DNA of 64,000 bases from Shimia sp. R10_1 (GCF_017744095.1 NZ_JAGHQX010000001.1:806001-870000); one strand, 5' to 3'. Counted from the stretch's first letter, positions 51,580 through 62,576 are shown. Numbers and translations: made by a program. The notes: generated by a model from the letters alone, not told the origin.

Positions 51580-53151
51580 TTAGGATTTCTGGAACATGGC
51601 GAGCATGCGCCGTGTCACGAGGAAACCGCCGAAGATATTGATCCCGGCCATGAAAACAGAGAGCGCCGCCAGCAGGATCACGAGGAAGCTCCCCGAGCCG
51701 ATCTGCATCAAGGCACCCAGAATGATGATCGACGAAATCGCGTTGGTGACCGCCATCAACGGCGTGTGCAGGCTGTGCGCCACGCCCCAGATCACTTGGA
51801 AGCCCACAAAACAGGCCAGCACAAACACGATGAAATGCTGCATGAAGCTCGCCGGGGCCACCAGCCCCACCAGCAAGAGCAGCGCACCACCGACACCCAG
51901 CAGGGTCACCTGCTGTTTGGTCTGCGCCTTAAACGCCGCCACTTCTGCCGCGCGCTTCTCTTCCGGGGTCAACTCCGGCACCACCTCTTTGGGCTTGGCT
52001 GCAATCGCCTGCACTTTGGGCGGTGGCGGCGGGAAGGTGATTTCCCCCTCAAAGGTTACGGTCGCACCACGGATCACGTCATCTTCCATGTCGTGATTGA
52101 CCTGCCCGTCTTTCTCAGGCGTGAGGTCAGACATCATGTGACGGATATTGGTCGCATAGAGGCTGGAGGACTGCGCCGCCATCCGGCTTGGGAAGTCGGT
52201 ATAGCCCACAATGGTCACGCCATTGTCGGTCACAACCTTCTCATCCGCAACGGTGCCTTCCACGTTGCCGCCGCGCTCTGCAGCAAGGTCAACAATCACG
52301 GAACCCGGCTTCATCGCCTCAACCATATCCTTGGTCCAAAGGATCGGTGCTGCGCGGTTCGGGATCAGCGCTGTGGTGATCACGATGTCCACTTCGGGTG
52401 CCAGCTCACGGAACTTCGCCAGCTGCGCTTCGCGGAATTCGTCAGACTGCACAGAGGCATAGCCACCAGTGGCCGCGCCATCCGCCTGCTCTTCCTCAAA
52501 GTCGAGATAGACAAACTCCGCACCCATGGATTCGACCTGCTCCGCCACTTCGGGGCGCACGTCAAACGCATAGGTGATCGCGCCAAGGCTGGTGGAGGTG
52601 CCAATCGCGGCCAGACCGGCCACACCGGCGCCCACAACCAGCACTTTGGCTGGCGGCACTTTGCCCGCGGCGGTCACCTGACCGGTGAAGAACCGGCCAA
52701 AGTTGTTGCCCGCCTCGATCACGGCACGGTAGCCCGCGATGTTCGCCATAGAGGACAGCGCGTCCATTTTCTGCGCGCGCGAAATACGCGGCACCATTTC
52801 CATGGCGATCACATTGGCGCCTTTGGCCTTGGCCGCCTCCATGCCCTCTTCATTGCCCGCCGGGTTGAAGAAGGAAATCAGCGTTTTGCCTTTAGTCAGA
52901 CGCTTGAGTTCAGTGGCGTTTGGCTGGCGCACCTTGGCAACAATATCGACCTCTTTCCAAAGGCCCGCTGCGGTTTTGACCACCTCAACGCCCGCTGCCT
53001 CATAGGCCGCATCGGAAAAGCCTGCGCCGGCACCTGCACCACTTTCGATGGCACAGTCATAGCCCAGTTTCTGGAGCTGCTTGGCCGAATCCGGCGTCAT
53101 CGCGACCCGGTTTTCGCCCTCAAACACCTCTTTTGGTGTACCTATTTTCAC
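51580..53151 (-). CDS. pntA: NAD(P) transhydrogenase subunit alpha
   Basis: The 523-residue alpha subunit is full length: NAD-binding domain I with [16 protein letters not shown] at the start and [20 protein letters not shown] in the middle, then about four membrane helices from residue 410. In some relatives (Rhodospirillum, for example) this gene is split in two, but not here. AAGGTG precedes the ATG. First gene of the leftward pntAB operon. Confidence 0.96.
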   Translation of the reverse strand: MKIGTPKEVFEGENRVAMTPDSAKQLQKLGYDCAIESGAGAGAGFSDAAYEAAGVEVVKTAAGLWKEVDIVAKVRQPNATELKRLTKGKTLISFFNPAGNEEGMEAAKAKGANVIAMEMVPRISRAQKMDALSSMANIAGYRAVIEAGNNFGRFFTGQVTAAGKVPPAKVLVVGAGVAGLAAIGTSTSLGAITYAFDVRPEVAEQVESMGAEFVYLDFEEEQADGAATGGYASVQSDEFREAQLAKFRELAPEVDIVITTALIPNRAAPILWTKDMVEAMKPGSVIVDLAAERGGNVEGTVADEKVVTDNGVTIVGYTDFPSRMAAQSSSLYATNIRHMMSDLTPEKDGQVNHDMEDDVIRGATVTFEGEITFPPPPPKVQAIAAKPKEVVPELTPEEKRAAEVAAFKAQTKQQVTLLGVGGALLLLVGLVAPASFMQHFIVFVLACFVGFQVIWGVAHSLHTPLMAVTNAISSIIILGALMQIGSGSFLVILLAALSVFMAGINIFGGFLVTRRMLAMFQKS

Positions 53152-53283
53152 CTTTCTTATCCCCCTTCAGAGTCAAAGCAATAATATTTCACGCAAACGT
53201 TCTGCACTTGCATAAAGTTTTAACGCCAATTTTTTGCTGCACAAGCAAACAAGCCATCAACTGGCGCAGTCGACGCAACGGCA

Positions 53284-53751
53284 TCACAGCCACCGCCGCG
53301 TTTTTTCGCAGTATTTTGCAAAATCCATGCGGAACTGACGCCGCAAACGGTTTTCTTCCGGGATCACAAAGCGCCGCTCCAGCATCCACAGGGACAAGGG
53401 CACAAGCGGCAGCGAAAGCACCGCATCCCAAAACAGGATAAACCCTGTCAAAATCATCAGGTCCGCAAGGTATATTGGATTGCGCGAGCGACGAAAGATC
53501 CCGCTCTGAACCAAATGCGCAGCGTCATGGTGTGGATGCAGTGTGGTGCGATGCCGCCGCATCTCCATGATCGCCAACATGACCAGCACGCCACCGCCAC
53601 CCACCAGCAACCCGCCCAACAGGTCTGCCCAAACCGGGCCGAAACTTAATCCTAACGAAAAATACCGCGCCTGACCCCAAGAGAAAAGCAGGGCCGCCAC
53701 AAGCCACACGGGTGGCAGGTCACAAAAATACCGTCTTGCGGCGATGGTCAT
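53284..53751 (-). CDS. Isoprenylcysteine methyltransferase-like membrane protein
   Basis: The 155-residue protein has four hydrophobic segments and the phospholipid methyltransferase/ICMT signature: GIFRRSRNPIYLADLMILTG, and a C-terminal ERRFVIPEENRLRRQF-YCEKTRRWL. Likely methylates a small or lipid substrate with S-adenosylmethionine, but the substrate is unknown. ATG at 53751 follows TAGGAG; the frame runs to 53949 through unrelated sequence. Confidence 0.82.
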   Translation of the reverse strand: MTIAARRYFCDLPPVWLVAALLFSWGQARYFSLGLSFGPVWADLLGGLLVGGGGVLVMLAIMEMRRHRTTLHPHHDAAHLVQSGIFRRSRNPIYLADLMILTGFILFWDAVLSLPLVPLSLWMLERRFVIPEENRLRRQFRMDFAKYCEKTRRWL

Positions 53752-54051
53752 GCACAGGCTCCTAGACTGGCTTGCGACGCTTCGTGCGTCTGCTCCGACG
53801 CAACAGCGTCCCCTCCCGTTTAGCGATCTCAGCCGATGACGCAACGGCACAAAATGCCTCAATTGCGAAAAAGGACAGAATGTCTGCTGTTTTTGGAAAA
53901 ATGAAACGAAAAGCACACAGGTTTTGTAAGGATCGTGCCGCCGTTCCATGCGATGCGCTCAAAATGACGGCGCGGCGTTTGCAGCCACACTGCTTGTCAG
54001 AACCGCCGCTCCCGCTACTCTCACGCTAAACCACAGAGGGAGGAGATCACA
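53752..54051. other. Intergenic region before the SDR gene
   Basis: About 300 bases with no supported gene. An 85-codon frame (53772-54029) lacks a ribosome site, is rich in basic residues and has no family resemblance. Confidence 0.5.
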
Positions 54052-54804
54052 ATGTCACTGCACGGAAAACACGCTCTTGTGACAGGCGGCGGCACCGGTA
54101 TCGGTCTTGCCATTGCCCGCGCGCTGGCGGCTGAGGGCGCAGAAGTCACCATCACGGGGCGGCGCTTGAATGTTCTGGAAGAGGCCGCCACCGATGGTCT
54201 GCATCCTTTGGCGATGGATGTTGCCGATGAAAGCTCCGTCGTCGAAGGCGTGGCTGCCGCCGTTGCGGCGCGTGGCCCGATCCAGATCTGCGTCGCCAAC
54301 GCAGGCATTGCCGAAGGCCGCGCACTGCACAAAACCGATATGGAATTCTGGCGCAAGATGATGTCCATCAACATCGATGGCGTTTTCCTCACCATCCGCG
54401 AAAGCCTCAAATCCATGACTCAGACCGACTGGGGCCGGGTCATGGTGATCTCCTCCATCGCAGGTCTGCGCGGGCTCAAAGGTGCCCCCGCCTATTCCAC
54501 TACGAAACACGCAGTCAACGGCATGATCAAATCACTGGCCGCCGATTACGCCAACAAACCCATCACCTTTAATTCGATCTGCCCCGCCTATGTGGAAACC
54601 CCAATCATCGACCAAAACATCGAGAGCATCATGGCCCGCACCGGCTGCAGCGAGGAAGAAGCCCGCCACATGATGGTGGGCGTCAATCCCCATGGCCGTC
54701 TCATCACCCCAGAGGAGGTCGCCCATTCCGCACTCTACCTCTGCTCTGATATGGCTGACTCGATCCGCGGTCAGATGATTCAGGTCTCCGGCGGAGAGCT
54801 GTAG
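54052..54804 (+). CDS. SDR-family oxidoreductase
   Basis: The 250-residue protein is a classical short-chain dehydrogenase: VTGGGTGIGLAIARALA, VANAGIAEG, Ser in MVISSIAG and the catalytic YSTTKHA. The C-terminal VNPHGRLITPEEVAHSALYL and a later IRGQMIQVSGG are common in 3-hydroxybutyrate dehydrogenase-like members. GGGAGGAG precedes the ATG. The substrate cannot be fixed; no related genes are nearby. Confidence 0.88.
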   Translation: MSLHGKHALVTGGGTGIGLAIARALAAEGAEVTITGRRLNVLEEAATDGLHPLAMDVADESSVVEGVAAAVAARGPIQICVANAGIAEGRALHKTDMEFWRKMMSINIDGVFLTIRESLKSMTQTDWGRVMVISSIAGLRGLKGAPAYSTTKHAVNGMIKSLAADYANKPITFNSICPAYVETPIIDQNIESIMARTGCSEEEARHMMVGVNPHGRLITPEEVAHSALYLCSDMADSIRGQMIQVSGGEL

Positions 54805-55209
54805 CGCGCCTTTGGCTCGCTGCATAAAACCGCACTGCGGCTGAGTCGCGCCCCTGAAGTCTCTAAATTCGTCACATTTGCGAGCGTAAGCCCGCCGATG
54901 TGACCACTCAGCCTGTGGGCGGTGGCGTGTCAAATCCACAAACAGCAAGCCCCCGCTCACAATCAGCTTCAAACTGCCCAAGCCCCTGACGGCCCGCGAC
55001 CCAGCGCAACCCCGTTAAATCTCTGGCCGGGGCAGTGCCACTGCGCGCCGCTGTGTCAGGTTCGGCAGGGTTTCGCCACTGCGCCCCAGCAAGAGCCCGC
55101 CATCGGCAAAATCTCGCAAGCCATTGATATTGATAATATTTCACCTCTGATGAAGTTTTATAGCACACGGCGAGACAGTCCCGCTGTGCTTACATCAAGG
55201 AGAACACCC
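54805..55209. other. Intergenic region before the EF-hand gene
   Basis: About 400 bases with no supported gene and no clear terminator. The 3' end is AT-rich (around 55130-55165), where the promoter of the EF-hand gene is likely. Confidence 0.5.
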
Positions 55210-55455
55210 ATGCGTCGCTTCGCACTCACCACATCATTTGCCGCCCTGATCGCAGCGCCTTCTTTTGCCCTGACCGTCGCAGAGGTCGATCAAAACGGCG
55301 ACAGCCTGATCTCATTTGACGAAATGGCAACGGTCTATCCGTCGCTCACCCCAGAGGCTTTCAACGCGGTTGATACCAGCGGCGACAGCGCGGTTGATGA
55401 GGACGAGCTCACTGCAGCTTTGGAAAGCGGATTGATCGTCGCCCCGGCCGAATAA
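55210..55455 (+). CDS. Small secreted EF-hand protein
   Basis: The 81-residue protein has a signal peptide (MRRFALTTSFAALIAAPSFA) and two EF-hand loops: DQNGDSLISFDE and DTSGDSAVDEDE, both with acidic residues at positions 1, 3, 5 and 12 or their usual substitutes. It probably binds calcium in the periplasm. AAGGAG lies 8 bases before the ATG. A small membrane-protein gene follows after 123 bp. Confidence 0.85.
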   Translation: MRRFALTTSFAALIAAPSFALTVAEVDQNGDSLISFDEMATVYPSLTPEAFNAVDTSGDSAVDEDELTAALESGLIVAPAE

Positions 55456-55578
55456 GCCGTGCTGATCCCGCCATCCCCCAATGGCGCTCTGTCGGCACCT
55501 GCACTGCGGGTGTTGACCTTCCCAAAAACTTCACCAGCTTGGCGCATCACCAATGCCCATATCTTTCAGGAGACGCCT

Positions 55579-55752
55579 ATGTCCACCGGATCCAAATCAA
55601 GGCGCGGCACCATCCTCAGCTTCTTTGCCATTGCGGCGGTTGCGGTCGCGATGCTCTTCATCGTTCTGTCGATCAGCGTCTCGTTGCCAGATGTCGAAAA
55701 CGTTGAGCTTCCCTCCATCGAAGCTGCACCCACCACACCTGTCGAAGAATGA
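55579..55752 (+). CDS. Small single-pass membrane protein
   Basis: The 57-residue protein begins with a basic MSTGSKSRRGT, then one hydrophobic helix from about residue 12 to 35 and an acidic, Pro-rich tail ending TTPVEE. AGGAGA precedes the ATG. I do not recognise a family. It may be co-transcribed with the EF-hand gene. The charge pattern places the tail outside the cell. Confidence 0.6.
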   Translation: MSTGSKSRRGTILSFFAIAAVAVAMLFIVLSISVSLPDVENVELPSIEAAPTTPVEE

Positions 55753-55849
55753 GGCCAGCACTGCGCATCCTGCCTGACTGACGGGTTCGGACCCCGCGTT
55801 TCCGTTTAAGACCGTCGCCACCTTAACCAATACGCGGTCGGAAAAACGC

Positions 55850-55891
55850 ACCGTCGCGATACCGCTGCAATACAGACGCAATACCGACGTG
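55850..55891. repeat. Phased 11-bp tandem repeat, tract B
   Basis: Four units in exact 11-bp register: ACCGTCGCGAT, ACCGCTGCAAT, ACAGACGCAAT and a last ACCGACGTG. Same length, unit, copy number and ending as the tract at 10644-10685. TTAACCA begins 27 bp before the first unit. It lies between a small membrane-protein gene and the convergent PuuD-like gene. Confidence 0.85.
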
Positions 55892-55919
55892 CGAAATCAA
55901 CGTTTTCTGGCGTTAACCT

Positions 55920-56699
55920 TTAGGCGGATTTCAGAACCGGCCGCGCTTCTTTGTTGGCAGACCAGGCCCGCACCGCCTCGCCAAAGGCTTCAAAAAGCGG
56001 GCGGCTCACAGGGTCCACCCCCGCCTGCCATTCCGGATGCCACTGCACCGACATGGTAAAGCCCGGCGCGTCTTTGATGTAGATTGCCTCTGGCGTCCCA
56101 TCAGGCGCGTAACCATCTATAATCACACGGCTTCCCGGTCGTTTGATGCCCTGCCCGTGCAAAGTGTTGGTCAGAACTTCGCGCGCGCCCATAAGCTTGT
56201 GAAAGGGCCCATCCTCGCTAAAGGTCACGATATGGCGCAGCTCAAATTTCTCTTCCAGCGTGCCATCTGGCGGCATGCGGTGGTTGTCCCGCCCCGGCAG
56301 ATCGCGAATTTCGGGGTAAAGACTGCCGCCCATGGCAACATTAACCTCTTGAAATCCCCGACAAATCCCAAAGAACGGCTGCCCAGATTCCACACAGGCC
56401 CGCACAAGCGGGAGCACAATCGAATCCCGCGCCCGATCAAACGCGCCATGCGCCTCCGTGGCCGCTTCCCCATATTCCTCTGGATGGACATTTGGCCGCC
56501 CGCCCGTCAGCAGAAAGCCATCACAGGTTGCCAGCAGTTCCTCAACGGACAGATAGCGCGGGTCCGCAGGAACAAGCAGCGGCATACAACCAGAAACCAT
56601 TGAAACCGCTTCGGAATTCATGGCTCCCCCAGCATGTGCTGGATACTCGTCATTAATAAGGTGGTGGTTTCCGATAATCCCGACGACTGGTCGCGTCAT
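55920..56699 (-). CDS. PuuD-like gamma-glutamyl-GABA hydrolase family protein
   Basis: The 259-residue class I amidotransferase-like hydrolase (C26 type) has the catalytic Cys in FFGICRGFQEVNVAMGG, the His-Glu pair in SVQWHPEWQ and the start RPVVGIIGNHH. Members release GABA or a similar acid from a gamma-glutamyl amide. It is the kind of hydrolase expected in the amine pathway at 30-38 kb, but lies 17 kb away as a separate gene, so any link is speculative. GlcG lies 65 bp upstream on the same strand. Confidence 0.88.
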   Translation of the reverse strand: MTRPVVGIIGNHHLINDEYPAHAGGAMNSEAVSMVSGCMPLLVPADPRYLSVEELLATCDGFLLTGGRPNVHPEEYGEAATEAHGAFDRARDSIVLPLVRACVESGQPFFGICRGFQEVNVAMGGSLYPEIRDLPGRDNHRMPPDGTLEEKFELRHIVTFSEDGPFHKLMGAREVLTNTLHGQGIKRPGSRVIIDGYAPDGTPEAIYIKDAPGFTMSVQWHPEWQAGVDPVSRPLFEAFGEAVRAWSANKEARPVLKSA

Positions 56700-56764
56700 G
56701 AAAGCCTCTTTGTCTTGCTGCGCAGCTCAACATAGGCGCTGCGCAGCTTAAGAGAAAGCCCCGA

Positions 56765-57190
56765 TCAGATTTCGCCGGTCAATCCAACCGCATCAATGCC
56801 CGCCATTGCGGCAATTGCATCATTATCAGACGTGTCCCCAGTCACGCCCACGGCGCCAATCACAGCGCCTTTCTTGTCGCGCAGCAGCACACCGCCCGGC
56901 ACGGGCACAACCTGCCCGCCGTAAACCCCGTTTACCGCCGCCATGAAATAGGCCTGCTGCTCGGCTCGCGCCATCTGTGCGCTGCCCGCCATGCCCAGCA
57001 TCACCGCGCCGTAAGCCTTGCCATGGGCAATGGCAAAACGCCCGGGTGCCGCGCCATCTTCACGCTCAAACGCCTGCACGTGGCCACCTGCGTCCAAAAC
57101 CACAACCGACAGGGGCTTCAGCTCCATTTCACGGCCTTTTTCCAATGCCTTACGGATGATAGTACGCGCGCGGCGCAACGAAATTGTCAT
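56765..57190 (-). CDS. glcG: GlcG/HbpS-family heme-binding protein
   Basis: The 141-residue protein has the GlcG features: SLRRARTIIRKALEKG, VVVLDAGGHVQAFERED, and the Gly-rich GGVLLRDKKGAVIGAVGVTGDT. The family includes heme-binding HbpS; its role in the glycolate operon is not settled. It lies next to malate synthase G on the same strand, as glcG and glcB do in E. coli, with a terminator between them. The glycolate oxidase genes glcDEF are not in the window. Confidence 0.85.
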   Translation of the reverse strand: MTISLRRARTIIRKALEKGREMELKPLSVVVLDAGGHVQAFEREDGAAPGRFAIAHGKAYGAVMLGMAGSAQMARAEQQAYFMAAVNGVYGGQVVPVPGGVLLRDKKGAVIGAVGVTGDTSDNDAIAAMAGIDAVGLTGEI

Positions 57191-57211
57191 GGTGTTTCCT
57201 TCCCATAAAGG

Positions 57212-57236
57212 AAGGTCAGGGCATGGCCCTGACCTT
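57212..57236 (-). terminator. Terminator after malate synthase G
   Basis: A perfect 11-bp stem AAGGTCAGGGC/GCCCTGACCTT with a 3-base loop, followed on the minus strand by CCTTTATGG. It separates malate synthase from glcG. Confidence 0.75.
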
Positions 57237-57241
57237 GAATA

Positions 57242-59374
57242 TTATGCCTGTGCCTTCAGTTCGAGGCGTCGCGCATGCAAGACTGGCTCGGTATAGCCAG
57301 ACGGTTGCACCCGCCCCTTAAAGACCAGATCACAGGCCGCTTGGAATGCGACCCCGTCAAAATTCGGCGCCATCGGCACATACAGCGGATCGCTGGCATT
57401 CTGGCCATCAACCACGACAGCCATCTTCTGCATCGCGGCCATCACCTGCTCTTGCGTAACAACGCCCTGATGCAGCCAATTCGCCAGACCTTGGCTGGAA
57501 ATCCGGCAGGTCGCACGGTCTTCCATCAAACCAACATTGTTGATGTCTGGCACTTTAGAACAACCAATGCCCTGATCAATCCAGCGCACCACATAGCCCA
57601 GAATACCCTGAGCATTGTTTTCAACTTCTGCTGCAATCTCTTCTGGCGAAAGGTTCTGCCCATCCAGCACGGGAATGGTCAGCAGGTCATCCAATGTCCC
57701 GCGCAGACCACCTGCTTTGATCTCATCCTGGCGCGCCAGCACATCAACCTCATGATAATGTGTCGCGTGCAATGTCGCCGCAGTGGGGGACGGTACCCAG
57801 GCACAGTTTGCGCCGGATTTCGGATGGCCGATCTTCTGCTCCAGCATCGCGCCCATCAGATCCGGCATGGCCCACATGCCCTTACCAATCTGCGCCTTGC
57901 CCTGCAGGCCACAGGCCAGTCCAATATCCACATTGCGATCCTCATAGGACGCAATCCATGGGGTTGCCTTCATCTCACCTTTGCGCAGGAAGGCCCCAGC
58001 TTCCATAGAGCTGTGAATCTCATCGCCAGTGCGATCAAGGAAGCCGGTGTTGATGAAGGCGACGCGGGACTTCGCTGCGCGGATACATTCCTTGAGGTTG
58101 GCCGAGGTGCGGCGTTCCTCATCCATGATCCCCATTTTCACCGTGTTGCGCGGCAGACCAAGCACATCTTCAACCTTAGCAAAGATACGATCAGAGAAGG
58201 CCACTTCTTCCGGCCCGTGCATCTTCGGCTTTACAACGTAAACCGATCCATGCACCGAGTTGCCACTTTCTTGCTGCAGGTCATGCATCGCGATCATCAC
58301 CGTGACCAGCGCATCCATCAGCCCTTCGCCAATCTCATTGCCGTCTCGATCCAGAACCGCAGGATTGGTCATCAGGTGGCCAACGTTGCGCACCAACATC
58401 AAGGAGCGGCCTTTCAAAACGGTTTCATCACCGTTCGCTGCCGTAAAGGTTACATCATCGTTCAAAACGCGGGTGAAGGTCTTGCCACCTTTGGAAACCT
58501 CTTCTGCGAGGTCGCGCTTCATCAAACCCAGCCAGTTGCTATAGGCAACAACCTTGTCTTCGGCATCCACACAGGCCACGGAATCTTCGCAATCCATGAT
58601 CGTGGACAGCGCACTTTCCAGGGTGATGTCATTGATATTGGCCGCATCGCTCGCGCCAATATTGCCTGCCGCATCAATCTCAATGACCACATGCAGGCTA
58701 TTGTTCTTCAAAACGATACGGGACGGATCTTCAGCATCTCCCACATGACCGGCAAAAGCGCTGACGTTCTTAAGCGCGGGCTTCAAAGCGCCATCAACAA
58801 CGCTCAAAGAAGACACATCGCTCCAGGAGCCTTCCGCCAGAGGGACTGCGCGGTCAAGGAAATCCCGCCCCCAGGCAATCACGCGCGCGCCGCGCGCCGC
58901 GTCATACCCACCACCTGCAGGCAAATCGCCCATAGCATCGGTGCCATAGAGCGCATCATAAAGGCTGCCCCAACGGGCATTGGCGGCGTTCAGGGCGAAA
59001 CGGGCATTGGTGATCGGCACAACCAACTGAGGGCCAGGAATGGCCGCGATCTCAGGGTCTACATTGGCAGTTTCAACCGCAAAATCCTCACCTTCGGGCA
59101 CCAGATAGCCGATCTCTTTCAAGAAGGCTTGATAGGCCTCGGCATCATGCACATTGCCTTTGTTCCCCAAATGCCAGCCATCCAGCTTCTGCTGAATTTC
59201 TTCGCGCTTTTCCAGCAACGCGCGGTTTTCCGGACCAAAATCATGCGCCAATGCGCTCAGCCCCGCCCAGAATGCATCTTCCGCGACGCCCGTTCCCGGC
59301 AACGCTTGATCTACAATGAAATCATAGAGTTCCTGAGCAATTTGCAGCCCGTGCTTCTCCACCCGATCGGTCAT
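57242..59374 (-). CDS. glcB: Malate synthase G
   Basis: Condenses glyoxylate with acetyl-CoA to malate. The 710-residue protein has the expected G-isoform size and the characteristic [51 protein letters not shown] and [22 protein letters not shown] at 59374 follows GGGAGA; the frame runs upstream to 59605 through unrelated sequence. The divergent aminopeptidase gene starts at 59587, leaving about 210 bp for both promoters. Confidence 0.96.
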   Translation of the reverse strand: MTDRVEKHGLQIAQELYDFIVDQALPGTGVAEDAFWAGLSALAHDFGPENRALLEKREEIQQKLDGWHLGNKGNVHDAEAYQAFLKEIGYLVPEGEDFAVETANVDPEIAAIPGPQLVVPITNARFALNAANARWGSLYDALYGTDAMGDLPAGGGYDAARGARVIAWGRDFLDRAVPLAEGSWSDVSSLSVVDGALKPALKNVSAFAGHVGDAEDPSRIVLKNNSLHVVIEIDAAGNIGASDAANINDITLESALSTIMDCEDSVACVDAEDKVVAYSNWLGLMKRDLAEEVSKGGKTFTRVLNDDVTFTAANGDETVLKGRSLMLVRNVGHLMTNPAVLDRDGNEIGEGLMDALVTVMIAMHDLQQESGNSVHGSVYVVKPKMHGPEEVAFSDRIFAKVEDVLGLPRNTVKMGIMDEERRTSANLKECIRAAKSRVAFINTGFLDRTGDEIHSSMEAGAFLRKGEMKATPWIASYEDRNVDIGLACGLQGKAQIGKGMWAMPDLMGAMLEQKIGHPKSGANCAWVPSPTAATLHATHYHEVDVLARQDEIKAGGLRGTLDDLLTIPVLDGQNLSPEEIAAEVENNAQGILGYVVRWIDQGIGCSKVPDINNVGLMEDRATCRISSQGLANWLHQGVVTQEQVMAAMQKMAVVVDGQNASDPLYVPMAPNFDGVAFQAACDLVFKGRVQPSGYTEPVLHARRLELKAQA

Positions 59375-59586
59375 CGCGGCTCTCCCATTTGGCTTGTGTC
59401 GTTTCCCAATTAAGGCATGAGTTTCCGATAGGCAACAAAATTGGTTATCTTTTTTTACCAAAGATATTTTCAAACAAAACCGAATAGTCCCTGCAGCCTT
59501 TAGGCTTGCGCAGAGAATGGCGCATCTCCTCTTGCAGGCAGCGATGGATGAATTACACCGATGGCACACACTGTATGGAGAGTTCG

Positions 59587-62148
59587 ATGAAAGACGCAGC
59601 GCCACAGACGTTCTACCTCAAAGATTACACGCCATTTGGCTTCATCGTGGACAGCGTCGCGCTCACTTTTCAGCTGCATCCAACGGCCACACGCGTTCTT
59701 TCCAGAATTCAGTTTCGGCCAAACCCAGACGCGCCGGACAACCGTTTTTTCCTTCATGGTGAAGACCTTAAATTGATTTCGGCAAAGATTGACGGCGCAG
59801 AAATTACGCCGCGCTTTGTGGATGGCGGGCTGGAAGCAGATGTGCCAAACGCCCCCTTCACCTGGGAAGCAGAAGTCGAAATCAACCCACAAGCCAACAC
59901 AGCCCTAGAGGGGCTTTACATGTCAAACGGCATGTACTGCACCCAATGTGAGGCCGAAGGCTTTCGCAAGATCACCTACTACCCCGACCGCCCTGATGTG
60001 ATGTCCACGTTTGATGTACGCATTGAGGCCGATGGCGACAACACGCCCATCATGCTGTCAAATGGCAACGGCGGAGAAAGCGGCGCGGGCTTTGCCAATT
60101 GGACAGACCCATGGCCCAAACCGGCCTACCTCTTTGCCCTGGTGGCGGGCGACCTGATCGCCCACGAGGACAGCTTCACCACCATGTCGGGCAAGCCCGT
60201 CAAACTCGCCATCTGGGTGCGCCCCGGCGATGAGCACAAATGCGCCTTCGGCATGGAAGCCCTCAAAAAGTCCATGAAATGGGACGAAGAGGTCTATGGC
60301 CGGGAATATGACCTCGATGAGTTCAACATCGTCGCCGTGGATGACTTCAACATGGGCGCGATGGAGAACAAAGGGCTGAACATCTTCAACAGCTCCTGTG
60401 TCTTGGCCTCGCCAGAAACGGCGACTGACGGCAACTTTGAACGCATCGAAGCGATCATTGCCCACGAGTACTTCCACAATTGGACAGGCAACCGCATCAC
60501 CTGCCGTGATTGGTTTCAGCTGTGCTTGAAAGAAGGCCTCACCGTCTTCCGCGATGCCCAGTTCACCGCCGATATGCGCTCTGAACCGGTGAAACGCATC
60601 GATGATGTTATCGCTTTGCGCGCGCGCCAGTTCCCGGAGGATCAGGGCCCGCTGTCCCACCCCGTGCGCCCAGAAAGCTTTCAGGAAATCAACAACTTCT
60701 ACACAGCGACCGTATATGAAAAAGGCGCTGAAGTTATTGGCATGCTCAAAACCCTTGTTGGGGATGACGCCTACGCCAAAGCGCTGGACCTCTATTTTGA
60801 CCGCCACGACGGGCAAGCCTGCACCATCGAGGATTGGATCAAAGTGTTTGAGGACAGCACCGGCCGTGATCTAAGCCAATTCAAACTCTGGTATTCCCAA
60901 TCCGGCACGCCCGAAGTCACCGTGCGTGAGGAATATGAGGGAGACACCTTTACGCTTCACCTCAGCCAGAAAAGCGCACCAACCCCGGGGCAGGACAAAA
61001 AGGCGCCACAGGTCATTCCCGTGGCTGTTGGACTTCTAAATGGCAATGGCGATGAAGTGCTGCCGACCCAGATTCTGGAACTGACGGAGGCAGCGCAGAG
61101 CTTCAGCTTCACCGGCCAAGCAACGCGCCCGGTGCCCTCCATCCTGCGCGGCTTCTCAGCACCGGTCACCCTGACCCACGACATCGACAACACCCGCCGT
61201 GCGTTTTTGCTGGCGCATGACACCGATGCGTTCAATCGCTGGGAAGCGGGCCGTGATCTGGCCCGTGACAGCCTACTCAACTCAATTCGAACCGGCGCAG
61301 CGCCCAGCGCGGCCTACCTAGATGGCCTGAAAGCGCTGTTGGCAGATGATACTCTCGACCCAGCGTACCGCGCCCTGATGCTTGGTCAGCCATCACAATC
61401 TGAACTTGCCGCCACTTTACACAAAGAGGGTCAGATCCCTGATCCTGCTGCGATTCACAGTGCCAGCGAAGCGCTGCGCGAGGCAAAAGCGCAAGCGTTC
61501 TCTGACATTCTGCCCAGGCTTTATGCCGCCAATCAGGTTGACGGCCCCTACCGACCAGATGCTGGCCCGGCTGGCCAACGCAGCCTAGCGAATGCAGCAC
61601 TCTCTCTGCTGACACGTCTGGACGGCGGCAAAGCCGCAGCCAAACAATATGCGGCGGCGGACAACATGACCCTGCAGCTCGCTGCCCTCGGTGCCCTGCT
61701 GGATGCAGATAAAGGCGCTGATGCACTGCAGGCGTTTTATGATCAGTGGCAAAATGATCGCCTTGTGATCGACAAATGGTTCTCCATGCAAATCATGCAA
61801 GCCATACCAGAATCCGTCGCCTCAACTGCGCAAGCACTCACCGAGCATGCGGATTTCGATTGGAAAAACCCGAACCGCTTCCGCGCGGTGATGGGCGTTT
61901 TGGCGATGCATCATGCAGGGTTCCACCACGAAAGCGGCGCGGGATATACCCTCTTGGCTGATTGGCTGATCAAACTAGACCCGGTGAACCCGCAAACCAC
62001 TGCGCGCATGTGCAGCGCTTTCCAGACATGGAAACGCTACGATTCCGCGCGTCAGGCAAAAATCAAAACTGAGCTTGAACGCATCGCCAACCAACCAAGC
62101 CTGAGCCGAGACACCACCGAAATGGTGACACGTATCCTGAACGCATGA
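59587..62148 (+). CDS. pepN: Aminopeptidase N
   Basis: Zinc metalloprotease of the M1 family that removes N-terminal residues from peptides. In the 853-residue protein GAMEN lies at 257-261, and zinc-binding HEYFH at 293-297 with the third ligand Glu316 in KEGLTV. The C-terminal alpha-helical domain is complete. The ATG at 59587 follows GGAGAG; the frame runs upstream to 59506. Its stop overlaps the next gene by four bases. Confidence 0.95.
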   Translation: MKDAAPQTFYLKDYTPFGFIVDSVALTFQLHPTATRVLSRIQFRPNPDAPDNRFFLHGEDLKLISAKIDGAEITPRFVDGGLEADVPNAPFTWEAEVEINPQANTALEGLYMSNGMYCTQCEAEGFRKITYYPDRPDVMSTFDVRIEADGDNTPIMLSNGNGGESGAGFANWTDPWPKPAYLFALVAGDLIAHEDSFTTMSGKPVKLAIWVRPGDEHKCAFGMEALKKSMKWDEEVYGREYDLDEFNIVAVDDFNMGAMENKGLNIFNSSCVLASPETATDGNFERIEAIIAHEYFHNWTGNRITCRDWFQLCLKEGLTVFRDAQFTADMRSEPVKRIDDVIALRARQFPEDQGPLSHPVRPESFQEINNFYTATVYEKGAEVIGMLKTLVGDDAYAKALDLYFDRHDGQACTIEDWIKVFEDSTGRDLSQFKLWYSQSGTPEVTVREEYEGDTFTLHLSQKSAPTPGQDKKAPQVIPVAVGLLNGNGDEVLPTQILELTEAAQSFSFTGQATRPVPSILRGFSAPVTLTHDIDNTRRAFLLAHDTDAFNRWEAGRDLARDSLLNSIRTGAAPSAAYLDGLKALLADDTLDPAYRALMLGQPSQSELAATLHKEGQIPDPAAIHSASEALREAKAQAFSDILPRLYAANQVDGPYRPDAGPAGQRSLANAALSLLTRLDGGKAAAKQYAAADNMTLQLAALGALLDADKGADALQAFYDQWQNDRLVIDKWFSMQIMQAIPESVASTAQALTEHADFDWKNPNRFRAVMGVLAMHHAGFHHESGAGYTLLADWLIKLDPVNPQTTARMCSAFQTWKRYDSARQAKIKTELERIANQPSLSRDTTEMVTRILNA

Positions 62149-62576
62149 CCGAAACCCTCCTCAGCCATACCGCCCAAGGTCGCAACCGGCGCAGCCTCAT
62201 TGTTTTGGCGCTGACCATTATCGCCTTGGGCGGCCTGCTTTTTGCGGGCACCCACTGGGCAATTGTGGCCTTCCTCTCGCTCTTTGCACTCCCGACGCTG
62301 GTGGATGTTCTGTTCAATCCGCAGGCCAGCTTTGCCCTGACGGAGGATGAAGTGCGCTGGAAAAACGCCACACAAGAGGCCGACATCGCGCTTGGGAAAA
62401 TCCAGTCTATTCAGATCGCAACACGACTGAACGTCGCCTTCCGCATAACTTTGGTGATGTATGACGGCGCCAAAGTCCGGATTCCACAAGACGTTTTGCC
62501 GCCCCGCGCCGAACTTGAGGCCGCGTTTAACCACTTGAGCATCCCCGTAAATCGCGACCGGCTGCGGCTGATCTGA
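62145..62576 (+). CDS. Small membrane protein of unknown function
   Basis: The 143-residue protein has two adjacent hydrophobic segments (about residues 16-56) and then a cytoplasmic domain with alternating beta strands (ASFALTEDEVRW, ALGKIQSIQIATR, RITLVMYDGAKVRIP) that resembles a bacterial PH-like domain. It is joined to pepN by a four-base ATGA overlap. I cannot assign a family. A terminator follows. Confidence 0.7.
   Translation: MTETLLSHTAQGRNRRSLIVLALTIIALGGLLFAGTHWAIVAFLSLFALPTLVDVLFNPQASFALTEDEVRWKNATQEADIALGKIQSIQIATRLNVAFRITLVMYDGAKVRIPQDVLPPRAELEAAFNHLSIPVNRDRLRLI

Noticed and set aside
53181-53192. ATAATATTTCAC, also at 55133-55144
   Set aside because: A 12-base AT-rich match near two promoters; short enough to occur by chance, and no larger element around it.
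53772-54029. 85-codon open frame
   Set aside because: No ribosome site, no family and very basic; more likely chance.
57275-59413. Open frame of 712 codons on the plus strand
   Set aside because: It is antisense to malate synthase G, whose full set of family motifs is on the minus strand; the plus-strand product is rich in His and Arg and has no domain.
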